Shown here: one piece after another, positions 23,782 through 33,349 of the stretch
Layout of the letters: the number at the start of each line of letters is the position of its first letter
Position numbering within the stretch: position 1 is the stretch's first letter
Source: Parelaphostrongylus tenuis
Lineage: Eukaryota; Nematoda; Chromadorea; Rhabditida; Metastrongylidae
Reading direction: 5' to 3'
Assembly: GCA_019055375.1 (NCBI GenBank)
Contig: JAHQIW010000832.1
Span: forward strand, 62,001-126,000
Length of the DNA: 64,000 bases
The notes under the pieces: model-generated
Databases searched by the model: none
Told to the model about the DNA's origin: nothing
Seen by the model: only the letters and a program-made list of their open reading frames with translations
Translations under genes and position numbers: made by a program

Positions 23782-24190
23782 CAACTGCGCTTTTCTTGCA
23801 AACGTTTCAATATACAGCTTGCCTATACGTGCTTAATTATGGAGCTGTTGTGGGAGCAAACTCACTTGCTACTCATGCACGAATGACGCGTATGGGAAAA
23901 TGTTGGTGAACCGACACGCGAGATTAACGAAGCTCCCTGTGAAAGGCTCAAGCGCGACTGTTCCTCCAAACTGCATCCAGCTTTGGAATTCGTGAACTTC
24001 TTTCTAGCCATCCTTTCTACAACCGCATTATCGCCCCAAGCTTCATTAGTCTTGCGCTCCGCATTACTAGCATTTTCCCCTACGCGATTCGTGCATGAGT
24101 AACAAGCAAAGTTGTTTCTAGGACAAGTCCATCTGAAAACAGGTATAGGCAAGTTATATACCACAATGTTCGCAAGGAAATGCTCAATTG
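23782..24190. mobile_element. Mariner-derived MITE, 409 bp
   Basis: Terminal inverted repeats of about 50 bases: the left end (CAACTGCGCTTTTCTTGC, on to CTTGCCTATACGTG) pairs with the right end (CAGGTATAGGCAAG, on to GGAAATGCTCAATTG). The interior, read on the minus strand, contains NEAWGDNAVVER, MARKKF and KAGCSLEEQSR, resembling the N-terminal DNA-binding region of a mariner transposase. The catalytic domain is absent. Related to the fragment at 14,890. A flanking TA duplication is not evident. Confidence 0.75.
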
Positions 24191-24204
24191 AACGATTTTA
24201 GGAT

Positions 24205-24515
24205 TTAAAAGCACAAAGGATAAAGCTCTCGGCGTTGATGATTTCCTAAGTGATGCGTCATGCATTCGTCTGCAATTTCTAATTTCGTTTGAAGTGATAC
24301 AATGCATAGCTGGCCTGTATAAGGACTCACAGTGGCCTCTCGCTGTATCGAGTCAGTGCTGCTTATCCTCCCAAAGAAGTCTGACACCATTCTGGTGCTA
24401 ATTTACTAACCCCGGAGGGGTGAATGGCTTGGTGAGCCATGAGCGCAAAATTGAACCGTTGACCGCGTGTGCAACGCAGAGCGCCACTAACCACTGCGCC
24501 ACATGCGCTATAGGT
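24205..24515 (-). repeat. SINE-B, near full-length
   Basis: The minus strand starts with a tRNA-like head: GTGGCGCAGTGGTTAGTGGC (A box) and CAACGGTTCAATTTT (B box). A roughly 200-base body follows, ending at an AAAGCTCTCGGCGTTGATGA block. Head and body both match the copy at 54.1-54.4 kb. The tRNA head is a decayed relic and no real tRNA is predicted. Confidence 0.75.
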
Positions 24516-24939
24516 TCCAAAATTATAAATTTTTCTAATTACTTCTAATCAATAAATTTGGTGTTTATTGCTCTAGTGCTAAAATTATGAAGCGACCTGA
24601 TAACTCTTATATACTATAACAAATTTGCTTGTTTGTAAGATCGAACCAATGTCCATCTGTATTGCAATATCAACTCCAACTATTGCACTGCGCACGTCGT
24701 GTTCAATTATCCAGAAACTTAGCTATCTGTCCCACTGTTCATTTGTCAGACTATTAAAAAAAAAGGGATGTAGATGAATGACATAATGAAATGTGATATC
24801 AATACATTTCTTCCAACAAAAGTCCATAATTGGCTTCAAAATTCACGAACCAAGCATTGACCTTATCCGATTTCCTCCTAATGATCTTTCACTGTCAAAA
24901 TGCATTGAATGGCTTATACTATTGAATTATGAGTGTGAA

Positions 24940-25015
24940 CAGTAGTTGGAGCGCAGTGGTAGCCATCGCGCTCATTACGGGAACCGTCCACATTGAGTGG
25001 ATTCTGGGCCTATCT
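24940..25015 (+). repeat. tRNA-like SINE head
   Basis: TTGGAGCGCAGTGGTAGC (A-box-like) is followed by GAGTGGATTCTGGGCC (degenerate B box). Single diverged copy. Confidence 0.35.
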
Positions 25016-25479
25016 CGCTCTGGGTTTATCAAGACTCATTCTTTCCATTTGAAATTCCGCAGCAGACTATTCTGGTATCTTGTCATTTTCTCGCACTAAA
25101 AACTAGTGATTTTTTTCTCATGTTGTGCATAACTCACATTTCCTTCACTCTATTCGATTTTCCGCTTGAATCACCTCAAATGTTTACGAATTCGAAAGTG
25201 ATTACGATTAACAGGCAGCCAAGTGATCTTTTTGTACATGGATTTGAGCACTGATTGAAGTGATTCTCCATACATTGATGGGGTAACTCTGCTAGAGGGC
25301 ACACGGTATTCACTAAATAGAGATGACTTTTGCAGAGCACCTCTCTGCACAGTAATGATACGCCACCGCAACCTACAGTGCAATTTTCGAGAAGACGGAA
25401 TGTTGAATGGCATTTGATTTATAGAATCAGTGCATTATGCATGTACACTGTCAATTTATTGGCCATAAAATAGGATTTG

Positions 25480-25746
25480 GGGGCGCCGTGGCCGAGTGGT
25501 TGTTATGCTTGTAGCAACGCACGTGGCGTCAAGCTCCACCTCTGACCCTTTCCTGCAGTCAACAACAACGCCTTATGGAACGCCACAGCCAGGATATCCT
25601 CGAGATTGCAAGGGGATTCGGTTACAAAGTACCTACGCCGTTCAAGAAGAAGACGATTAATGAATTCAATGTTAGAAGGACTGAGATCCGCACAGTGGAA
25701 AAAGCACTGTGATAACGGATCAAGCAAAGCGTAAAGTGCTAAAATA
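25480..25746 (+). repeat. SINE-A copy 1 (tRNA-Leu/Ser-like head)
   Basis: GGGGGCGCCGTGGCCGAGTG at the start has a perfect A box (TGGCCGAGTGG, 25,489-25,499) of the Leu/Ser type, with a degenerate B-box region about 45 bases on. The body (GAGATTGCAAGGGGATTCGG, AAGAAGAAGACGA) and the A-rich end match three other copies. Overlapping ORFs are shadows. Confidence 0.8.
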
Positions 25747-26734
25747 AGACTTGGATAGGTCCGAGATTCACGATTGGAATCCAAGAACACATGAGCAGTG
25801 CAGAGCACTTATCTATAATTGTTAATAAGCATGACTCATTTAATGTACTGACTGGTTTATAGCCTTTCAAGCATGTTTGTGATCTTATGCACAAAGTATC
25901 GATGAAAATAGTGTACTTTGGCATAGGGAGAATGTAGGAGTATGCTCTCATCTGTCTCATCTATAACGAACTCACTCGCAAAGATTCATTGCGATGCGGC
26001 ATGACCTGTCTGTGGCACTACAAGCATAAAGCAATAAATTACGTGTTTATCAATCAAAGGAGGCCATATACTTGCTACCTGATGCAGGTGATTTGGGCGG
26101 CATAGTCATAATTATATGTACGGATTCATTGGTGTGGAAAGTTTCTTCTTAAGTAGATTAAAGACATTCCTGTGCTGCTTCGCGAATATACGCCACATCT
26201 ATTCCGATAAGCTGCCAATGAATGTAGTAACCCTGTAATTGTATCGTCCTTACCATCTACAGGTTCATTAATCGCATAGACACTCGTGAGCAAACAAATC
26301 CTCATCAGTTCGTCCATGATGTGCTCCAGAACTGCAGTGAAATGTAATGTGGAATAATCATCAACATCTCACGAATTCTCACTGTTTAAGCCAGTGCGAG
26401 GTTAGTATTCCCTTTTGAATTTTTATGACTACCAATCTACTGTTAGCCCAAATAAGGGAACTTCAAAAAGATGACTTGATTATTCGTATGGCTTTCAGGT
26501 GAAATTCTGTCTTTTAAATAAGAGTTCAAATTAGAAAGTTTTTGTAGAAATACTCTGCTTTTCACTGTCTTTGTTGAAGTAGTGCACGAGATGTTCGCCC
26601 TGTAGGCACTGCTATGAGATGCGGCGTCACGTGTTCCCACAACTAATGCTTATATGTGTGAGAACCGTAAAGAATGAGTGATTTTTTATAACAGTTAAAA
26701 TCCTTTGATGTATTTGAAATACTTGATTTTTTGA
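25747..26734. other. No supported gene
   Basis: Nothing recognisable between two SINE-A copies. Confidence 0.5.
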
Positions 26735-26995
26735 ATGGGACGCTGCGGCCGAGTGGTTGTGATGTTGGTCACGGCGCGCGTGGAGCCGAGCTACACCCCC
26801 ACTTCTCTTCAACAGTCAACACCAGCGTCCTATGAAACGCCACAACATGACTATCCTTGAGATTGCAAGGAGACTCGCTCAACCAGTATCCTACGCCATA
26901 TAAGAAGAAGACGAAACAAGAATTGAATGCTAGAAGTACTGAGATGCGCACAGTGAAAAAAAAACGCTGTGAAATCAAATAAAATGCTAAAAAAG
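26735..26995 (+). repeat. SINE-A copy 2
   Basis: GGGACGCTGCGGCCGAGTGG head, then the family body (CCTTGAGATTGCAAGGAGAC, AAGAAGAAGACGAAACAAGA) and an ATCAAATAAAATGCTAAAA end. Same orientation as copy 1, about 1.25 kb away. Confidence 0.8.
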
Positions 26996-27498
26996 TTCTT
27001 CTGAGTTGGTGCACTTTATCTTGCTGTTAAAATCAGGAATTAAAACTGTTAAAGAAAAAATGAGACGATTTCAGCGTAAGCGCTATTTTGGAAAAAAGTT
27101 AAATGGGACCGTGTTAAACGAGATGACTCTGACACACTAATGTAGAAGGGGTATTGAAGCGTGATAATTTTCAGGTGTTCTACTTGTGCGAGCCAAGCAA
27201 ACTACCTTTCTCTGTGTAACAACAAAATTTGCTGCCCCTTTGGAGTAACGGTCCCCGAGGTGCTATGTGTTGTTCTCCAACTCACCTTTATAATTCTTCA
27301 TGGATTGTATTCACTGTCACTTCACTGCTAATCTCACATTTTGTGTTTCAGAGTTTTGAACCTCAAGAAGCACCATTTCTACCTTTACGACAGATTTTGG
27401 TAAGATGACGATTTCATCGGTTCATGTGGGAAATAGAAATTCTCTACGCATCTGATTTCCTTCTCTAAAATGATGATTGATATCCATAAAAAAAACCC

Positions 27499-27755
27499 TT
27501 TAGCACTTTATTTGATTCGTTATGACAGTGATTTTTTTCACTGTGCGAATCCCAGTACTTCTAGCATTCAATTCGTTTTTCGTCTTCTTCTTGAATGGCG
27601 CAGAAAACTGGTTGGGCGAGACTTCTTGCAACCTTAAGGATAGCCTTGCTGTGGCGTCCCAAGGACTTGTTGACTGCCACTGGGAGGTGGGGGATGGAGC
27701 TCGGCTTCACGCGCGCCGTGACACTCATCACAACCACTCGGCCACGTCACCCACC
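27499..27755 (-). repeat. SINE-A copy 3
   Basis: Minus orientation: the 3' end lies at 27,499 (TAGCACTTTATTTGATTC) and the A-box complement CCACTCGGCCA at 27,734-27,744. The 100-codon ORF across it is an artefact of the SINE sequence. Confidence 0.8.
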
Positions 27756-28044
27756 ACCTACGCTCTGCCTTCTTCATGGAAAGATAAACTTCAAAATCAG
27801 CTTTTGAGGACACTTTTCATTTAAACATGGTTATGATATTGTGAGAAAGCCGCTTCTTAGTAGCAGTTTTATGGCAACTGGTTAGAACGCTGTGCTGTGC
27901 TAGATGGGTCAGTGCTACATCAACGAATGTTCAATGAGAAGAAAAGCTTAGAAAACTATTATTTATCTAAAGCTTCACAAGCTTGGTGTCTTTTCCCAGC
28001 CAATTATCCTTCTTTCCGGTCGATGGGTTTACGCGGTGGCTTGT

Positions 28045-28080
28045 GGCTGACGTTTCGGCCAATACGTCTTCTTCAGAGGC
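28045..28080 (-). ncRNA. Minimal hammerhead-like motif of the PLE, left arm
   Basis: Minus strand: CUGAAGA (28,070-28,076), a 13-base helix II region holding GGCC, GAAA (28,053-28,056), then CGUC with cleavage triplet GUC and AGCC, which can pair with a (G)GCU-like strand before the core. Helix III would be the 4-base palindrome ACGU, too short as a monomer but possible in a dimer. Hammerhead-like only; helix II is weak. Confidence 0.45.
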
Positions 28081-28336
28081 TGAACGTATTATTCGTTTTA
28101 GCTTTATTTATATGACTACATGCTATGAGAAAAGAATAAATTGAAAATTCTAGGTTGTTGATAAGCGATAATTGATTCAGAGAAAACCACTCACCGTGCA
28201 ATCTAGTCTAAAGACTACCTATGTTGTTAGCGCCAGGGTGACGTATGAACCCGCCCCATGTCATTATGTCAAATTATGGATAGGTGTCAGCTGAGACCTA
28301 TACTGGAAAATCAATCTAAGATAAGGTGCCATATAG

Positions 28337-28690
28337 TTGGTTATGTTGAGGCACTCTCCCTTTTTGTTCATTTGCGGGTTTCTGGAATTTATCCAGAAGC
28401 CTTCAAGGGTCTTTCGCGGCGATGTTTTTGATCTGTGCCCTAGGGATTTTGACTACTGCCTCGAAGTCGTCATCGTTGATGGCAGTGTGATTTATTTTCC
28501 TTTTCAGAGGAAGGTCAGTAGAGAGAAGCATCTTGGAGATGTTTCTCCGTTACATCAACATCCAGCTGACGAGGAATAACTACAAATTCCCCACCCTTAT
28601 CGCTAATAGATAACAGAATGTTTTTTGAGTTTATCAACTTTCGGACTTCTTTCATGCCATGTTTTTGTTTTCGAGTTAGGTTAGAGCTGA
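28337..28690 (-). pseudogene. PLE polyprotein remnant, left arm
   Basis: Mirror copy of the right-arm pseudogene: SDKGGEFVV-type RT N-terminal stretch, a stop, then frames with the GIY-YIG C-terminal end, here more broken by stops and frameshifts. The opposite-strand ORF at the same place is a shadow. Confidence 0.65.
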
Positions 28691-28799
28691 ATTTGTTTTG
28701 TCGGTAGCGATTAAGTGCGATTAATTATTGGGAGCGAAATTTTCAGACGAACTTTTCCACGTACTTAATCGCTACCGACAAAACAAATTCAGCTCCAGC

Positions 28800-29175
28800 C
28801 TAACTCAATAACAAAAACATGGCGTGAAAGAAGTCCGAAAGTTGATAAACTCAAAAAACATTCTGTTATCTATTAGCGATAAGGGTGGGGAATTTGTAGT
28901 TATTCCTCGTCAGTTGGATGTTGATGTAACGGAGAAACATCTCCAAGATGCTTCTCTCTACTGACCTTCCTCTGAAAAGGAAAATAAATCACACTGCCAT
29001 CAACGATGACGACTTCGAGGTTGTAGTCAAAATCCTAGGGCACGAATCAAAAACGTCGGCGCGAAAGACCCTTGAAGCTTTCTTGATAAATTCCAGAAAC
29101 CTGCAAATGAACAACAAGGGAGAGTGCCTTAAAATAACCAACAACATGGCACCTTATCTCAGATTTATTTTCTAG
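28800..29175 (+). pseudogene. PLE polyprotein remnant (RT N-terminal region joined to GIY-YIG C-terminus)
   Basis: The frame encodes SISDKGGEFVVIPRQ and VTEKHLQDASLY, resembling the conserved D-K-G-G-x-x-V-V segment before the RT core of Penelope-like elements. After a stop, an adjacent frame (28,948-29,175) encodes DDDFEVVVKILGHES, ARKTLEAFLINSRN and MNNKGECLKITN, typical of the C-terminal end of PLE GIY-YIG endonucleases. All of the RT catalytic domain and the GIY-YIG active site are missing, so a large internal deletion has joined the ends. The frame ends about 230 bases before the hammerhead-like motif. Confidence 0.75.
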
Positions 29176-29399
29176 CATAGGTCTCAGCTAACACCTATCC
29201 ATAATTTGACCTAGGGACATGGGGCGGGTTCATGTCACCCTGGCGCTAACAACATAGGTAATCCCTAGATTAGATTGCACGGTGAGTGGTTTTCCCTGAA
29301 TCAATTATAGCTTATTTATACCCTAGCTTTTCAATTTAATTTCTTTTTTTCTCACAGTGTGTAGTCATATGAATAAAGCTAGAACGAATAATACGTTCA

Positions 29400-29435
29400 C
29401 GCTCTGAAGAAGGCGTATTTGCCAAAACGTCAGCC
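29400..29435 (+). ncRNA. Minimal hammerhead-like motif of the PLE, right arm (mutated)
   Basis: GCU, then CUGAAGA (29,404-29,410), AGGC...TTTGCC helix II region, AAAA in place of GAAA (G12 lost), CGUC and AGCC. The helix I partners GCU/AGC can pair. The G12 change should inactivate it. Confidence 0.4.
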
Positions 29436-29989
29436 ACAAGCAGCCTCGAAAACCCATCGACCGGAATGAAGAACAATCGATTGGGAAAAAGATACCAACC
29501 TCGTGAAGCTTTAGATAAAGATTAATTTAGTAAGCTTCTCTTCTCATTTTCAAATTTTTACATTATTAACATGCCGAGATTTCAAGAAAGTCGGTCGTTC
29601 GAATGTTCAGTGGATATGTCCTGTGTCGATGCTTCCAAATGCTCCCTGTTCTCGATAAATTGTGAGAGAATAAAGCAGATGATATTCTAGACATTACTCA
29701 AAAAATTTCAATAAATGGAGTTTTTTCGATAGCTAGACGGATATATGTTTTTATTATGATGTTATGATTCTGTGAAGGTGTGGGGTTCAAAGCCGTTAAC
29801 TGTCCAGTAGGTAACATCGTTGGCTGTACTTCTGCAGTCGATTTTTCGACCCTCCGATTTGTTTTGTAGTGCGTGCGGAGTTACAGTCTGATGAGGATCA
29901 GAGATTTTCTTGGTTCAGAATAATTAGTACTTTAGACCTCTAAGAATAATTGTTGTATTGGAGTCGATCTGCTCCCTTTTTGACAGCTT

Positions 29990-31343
29990 GAGTGTGTCGT
30001 TTGACGTTGACCCTTGATCGCCACAACTTCTTGTCTGCCACGTGGGGCTTGAAACTTTATTACGCACTTCACTCAAACTTGGGGTGTGGTGTCTTTTTTG
30101 ACATTTGAAGCATGATGATCCTTTGCATTGGAAGCTAGTATGGAAGGGTGATGCACGTATGTGGCATAGGTTATTGCTCTGGAGGTATTGATACCTTTCT
30201 GTGGAGTTTTGTAGGTTGTACAGTATGATGATTTATGGTTTCCCTTGCAGTATATGCAAATGGATGGCGATAATCCTGGACTGGATTGATTAATCCTGTT
30301 GTTGGTATTTGTTGTTGTTATTGGGTGAGTCGACTTTGTGGTCTATTAGTGGAAGACCGTTGACACGTAGCGTGAAATCTCTTGTTCATTAGAGATTATT
30401 AGGTTTAGTAAGTCTAATAGTAGTCTCATGTCGAAGTACTTGGCAGTTGATGTTTTCTTCGGAATTACCTTCCTTTGGGTGTCTTGAGGAAACTTTGAGA
30501 AAACTTTCTTGAACATGTAATGACTGTCAACATTTTCTCCTTTGTCGATGAGTTGTAGTATTATGGCTTCTATGTTTTCGAGAGTCGTTTGTTGTTCGTG
30601 CAAAGTTGTTGATCGAGGTGAGACCTTGTCTAGTCTTTCGAGTAGTTGAAGAATAAGTTCCTCGGAATTGGTATATTTGGAAATAAGAAGATCGATTGCT
30701 TTTTCGTAGTTGTCATTATTGATTTGGAATTTCTTAATTGTTTGAAGTGGCTCTCCCTCTAGAGAACTAATAAGGTAGGTGAATTTGTGGAGGTTGGGAA
30801 TGTTTTGTGAGTGAATGTTGCTATTGAAGACTTCCCAAAGTTATCCCATTCCCAATGTCGCCATGGAATATTGGGATGGGATAGTGGGAAGATCCATGTG
30901 CTTCACGACTGGCGTTTGTGGTCTGCTATTGTCATTGTTATCGAATTTGAACACTGAGCGTTTCAATTCGATTTTTGAATCCGACAATTCGAGCTTCTAG
31001 AATTGTGGAATATTCGAAAGCCTGCGAGATTATTTTTTGTGGGTACTCAAGCATTTCTTGGTACTCTTGGATGATGTCGGCTGGGTCCAGATTTTGTTGG
31101 AGTCGATCAGAAAAGTCGTACAATTCTTGTTGTAGTTTATTTGACGTTGTCGTAAGGACACATAATCCTTCTTCGAGTCGTCGTAAGCTGCGTTGAAGGA
31201 ATTGAGGTGTATTTGGCCACTCTTCCGCGGCTACATTTCGAGTGTCAAGCTTGTCTTCCTTTGAGTTTTGTTAGCACTTTTTCGAGCTGTGCTGTATAGT
31301 TTGTTAGCATTCCTTTTTGGGCAAAGGAGGTATAACTTTTGGG
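29990..31343 (-). pseudogene. BEL/Pao gag, frameshifted
   Basis: From an ATG near 31,345 (MAQKLYLLCPK) the product runs through several frames. It has a coiled region (ELYDFSDRLQQNLDPADIIQEYQEM, read in parts), then FNSNIHSQNIPNLHKFTYLI, LEGEPLQTIKKFQI, YEKAIDLLISKYTNSEEL and QLLERLDKVS, which match the DUF1759-type gag of Pao elements. HEQQTTLENIEAIILQLIDK and VFSKFPQDTQRKVI follow, and a zinc knuckle C-x2-C-x3-H-x4-C (CIYCKGNHKSSYC, about 30,222-30,262). At least three frame changes and several stops mark it as a pseudogene. Confidence 0.8.
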
Positions 31344-31410
31344 CCATGATGAGACTTGTTTTTGATGATAAATTTGAAATTGGAAAATTCTGACCTGAGT
31401 CCTTTCGTTT

Positions 31411-31423
31411 GGCCGATGCACCA
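31411..31423 (-). promoter_or_regulatory. Candidate primer-binding site, tRNA-Gly(GCC) type
   Basis: The minus strand reads TGGTGCATCGGCC, complementary to the 3' end of animal tRNA-Gly(GCC), including the CCA tail, over 13 bases. It sits about 65 bases before the gag start, where a primer site is expected in an LTR element. In the rearranged copy it directly follows truncated RT coding sequence instead of an LTR. Confidence 0.6.
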
Positions 31424-32100
31424 AAATTTGTTTTGTAGTGATCGAGGTGGTGGTGAACTGTTCCTGCCAGTAGAAACGGCGATGCGATCAATCCAAGGTG
31501 ACTCTGGTGAAGCGAAGAACTTGATGTTGCTTGGGAGGGTGGTTGCATGTGGTTATGTAGCCACAGGCAGCGTGTAACATCGCGATCGTCTTCATGAAGG
31601 CGAACTTGCAAGAATGCCTTTTTCGACATCTGAGATTATTGCTATTTTCGAATCTGAAGCGGAGTAAGAGTCCAAAGAGTTCGGGAAGAATTACTGGTCC
31701 TCGGTATAAGAGGTCATTCAGTGATGGACATCCTTTGTAATGCGCTGATGCGTCGTAGACATTCTCAGTTTCGTAGTAGCTTTATTTGGTGTTAGCACGG
31801 CTTGGTGAGGAATATACTGGATTCGAGGGCTTTGAACGGCTTTCTTTTCGTTGATTTCCTCGAGAATATTCAAGCGAATTTGTTCTTTGAATATGTCATT
31901 GTACATGTTTAGCAGGTTTTCATCCTTTTGCAGAGATTTCCACACACTTACTAGTCTATTGAACGCGATTGCTTTATTGTCTGGCAGCGGAGTTGTGACT
32001 TCTTTCCAAGGGAGACGGACGTAGTAACCGTCTTTTCGTTTTTCAATGGTTTTATTAAACTTCTCCCATACTTTTTGAGTCCATCAACAACTTTTCTTCT
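31424..32100 (-). pseudogene. BEL/Pao reverse transcriptase, N-terminal half
   Basis: Frames encode DNKAIAFNRLVSVWKSL, YNDIFKEQIRLNILEE, then PHQAVLTPNKATTKLRM (31,718-31,945), the entry to the Pao RT domain. KAFLQVRLHEDDRDVTRCLW and GLIASPFLLAGTVHHHLDHY follow (31,440-31,631). The sequence stops resembling RT straight after H-Y-K-T, before the catalytic Y-V-D-N/D box. A deletion lies between the two blocks and there are frameshifts. Confidence 0.8.
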
Positions 32101-32820
32101 TTTTCGGAATTTGCAAATTCTTCTGTTCCTGCTGATTCCAATGTCCAGAATGTTTCCCAATCGATCTCTTCGCAATTATTTGGCTCGGGATGGTGTATTA
32201 GAGCGGCGTTGACTTGGCTCTGCAGGGTCCAGTGTCCTTCCCAAATGTCCAATTCGTCATTATCTTCCAGAGGTAGCTGTGCTTTGCTGTCCTTTTCTTT
32301 TTGCTGTATTTCCAACAGCACATTATTTTGTTTTTCCTCTTGTTGTGATGCATTAATTCTTGATTCTTGATGAGCTTCTTCAGTCTTGCCTGTGCACAGG
32401 TATCCCATTTTTGTGGGAAGCAGGTGTAGGCCGGACGGAAGTTGGATGTGGGACTCATCCTGTTTTATCAGAGTCCACAATTGATCACATCCAAGGAGGA
32501 TTTTCGGTTTATTAACGATTTTTTCCCAATATCCTCGATCTTGATATTGTTTTTACGCATGAATTCCATGTCTTCATGACATATTTCTGGGGCTTGGAGA
32601 GGCTTTGTTAATTTATTGTGTGTGTACAGGGATAACGAGAGCTGGTTACCTTCCGCGTCCCATGCTTTTAGAGACACCTTTCTAGCCAGGTGTTCTTGTA
32701 TATTGCTTGAGCCAAACGTATTCAAGTAGACTGATTTCGTCCTGTACTGGCAAGTGGAGTTCCTAGCCAGATTCTCATCGATGAAAAAGAGCTCGGCTCC
32801 TGTGTCCAGTAGGACTTAAA
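32055..32820 (-). pseudogene. BEL/Pao aspartic protease and spacer
   Basis: VLLDTGAELFFIDENLA (DTG codons at 32,798-32,806) is the active-site start of a retroviral-type aspartic protease as found in BEL/Pao (DUF1758-like). VSLKAWDAEGNQLSL, the I-L-L-G-C-D-type region lost to a stop, and an acidic Gln/Glu-rich spacer (32,055-32,480) lead to the RT. Frame changes occur near 32,470 and 32,820. The upstream end is truncated at about 32,820-32,860. Confidence 0.75.
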
Positions 32821-33302
32821 TTTCTAAACTTTAGAATACAAAAGATATTGCTAAATTTTCTTGAAAGCTAAGATGTCAGCGAAAAAACTTCGTGAGAAAA
32901 AGCATGTAAAAGCGGCTCAGTTTTGTCAAGAGTATGGGTTAAAAATAAATAAGTTGTTTTCACATCATCAAAAGAGTACGATTGGGGCTCACATTTTCAC
33001 TAGGCCATCTGTAACCATTCTTACCATAAGATATGGGTGCTATAGGTCGGATGTTAATGCCGCATAACCAACAACGGCAAGTCGACCTAATATTATAATC
33101 GAAAACCAGGAGTGAAAGTACCACAAAAACCTCGTTGATGGTCATCGAAACTCAAAATAAGTAATCTAATAGCATATAACTGTATAATTCTACAGTTTCA
33201 AGTAATAACCTCTCCATTCGATGGCTTTTTTGTAAACGTCGCTCAAAAACATTACTAATCTGTTAGCGATATAACATGTTTTAAGACTTTTGTCAGGTCT
33301 AA

Positions 33303-33349
33303 GTGCTAAACAGGCGCCTGTTTCGTCCTCCAGGACTCTTCAGTAGCAC
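33303..33349 (-). ncRNA. Complete type I hammerhead ribozyme, HH-3 unit 1
   Basis: Minus strand, 5' to 3': helix I GUGCUA (33,344-33,349) pairs perfectly with UAGCAC (33,303-33,308). The core is CUGAAGA (33,337-33,343), which fits CUGANGA. Helix II is GUCC-UGGA-GGAC (33,325-33,336), then GAA plus A15.1. Helix III is ACAGGCGCCUGU (33,310-33,321), a perfect palindrome, and the cleavage triplet is GUU (H17 = U). Every conserved position is present. The best ribozyme in the window. Confidence 0.9.

Larger units (their letters stand above)
27934..29549. mobile_element. Penelope-like element (PLE) fragment as a 1.6-kb inverted repeat
   Basis: Two arms of about 780 bases (27,934-28,716 and 28,764-29,549) are inverted copies around a short centre near 28,740. 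Each arm, read outward from the centre, contains an N-terminal PLE RT-region fragment, a deletion, the C-terminal end of the GIY-YIG endonuclease, and about 250 bases of 3' sequence with a hammerhead-like motif. The arms end at AAGCTTTAGATAAA and AAGCTTnTCTTCTC blocks. PLEs are known for partial tandem and inverted arrangements. The RT catalytic core is missing, so this copy is non-autonomous. Confidence 0.8.
29859..32860 (-). mobile_element. BEL/Pao LTR retrotransposon, rearranged and dead
   Basis: Reading right to left the order is protease, spacer, RT start, a primer-binding-site-like sequence, gag with zinc knuckle, and a possible LTR end at 29,859-29,874. The normal BEL/Pao order is LTR, primer site, gag, protease, RT, RNase H, integrase, so gag here lies after the RT fragment. 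No RNase H or integrase is seen. The string CACTACAAAACAAAT (minus strand) occurs both at the RT/primer-site junction (31,426-31,440) and at the left end (29,860-29,874), suggesting a join at shared sequence. Confidence 0.8.

Noticed and set aside
23862..24307. 100- and 75-codon minus ORFs as a gene
   Set aside because: They cover the mariner MITE and the start of SINE-B; the protein similarity is to a transposase DNA-binding region only.
27522..27824. 100-codon plus ORF
   Set aside because: Coincides with SINE-A copy 3; similar frames recur in other SINE copies.
29880..29905. CTGATGAGGATCAGAG as a ribozyme core
   Set aside because: No GAAA segment follows and no helix I can be drawn.
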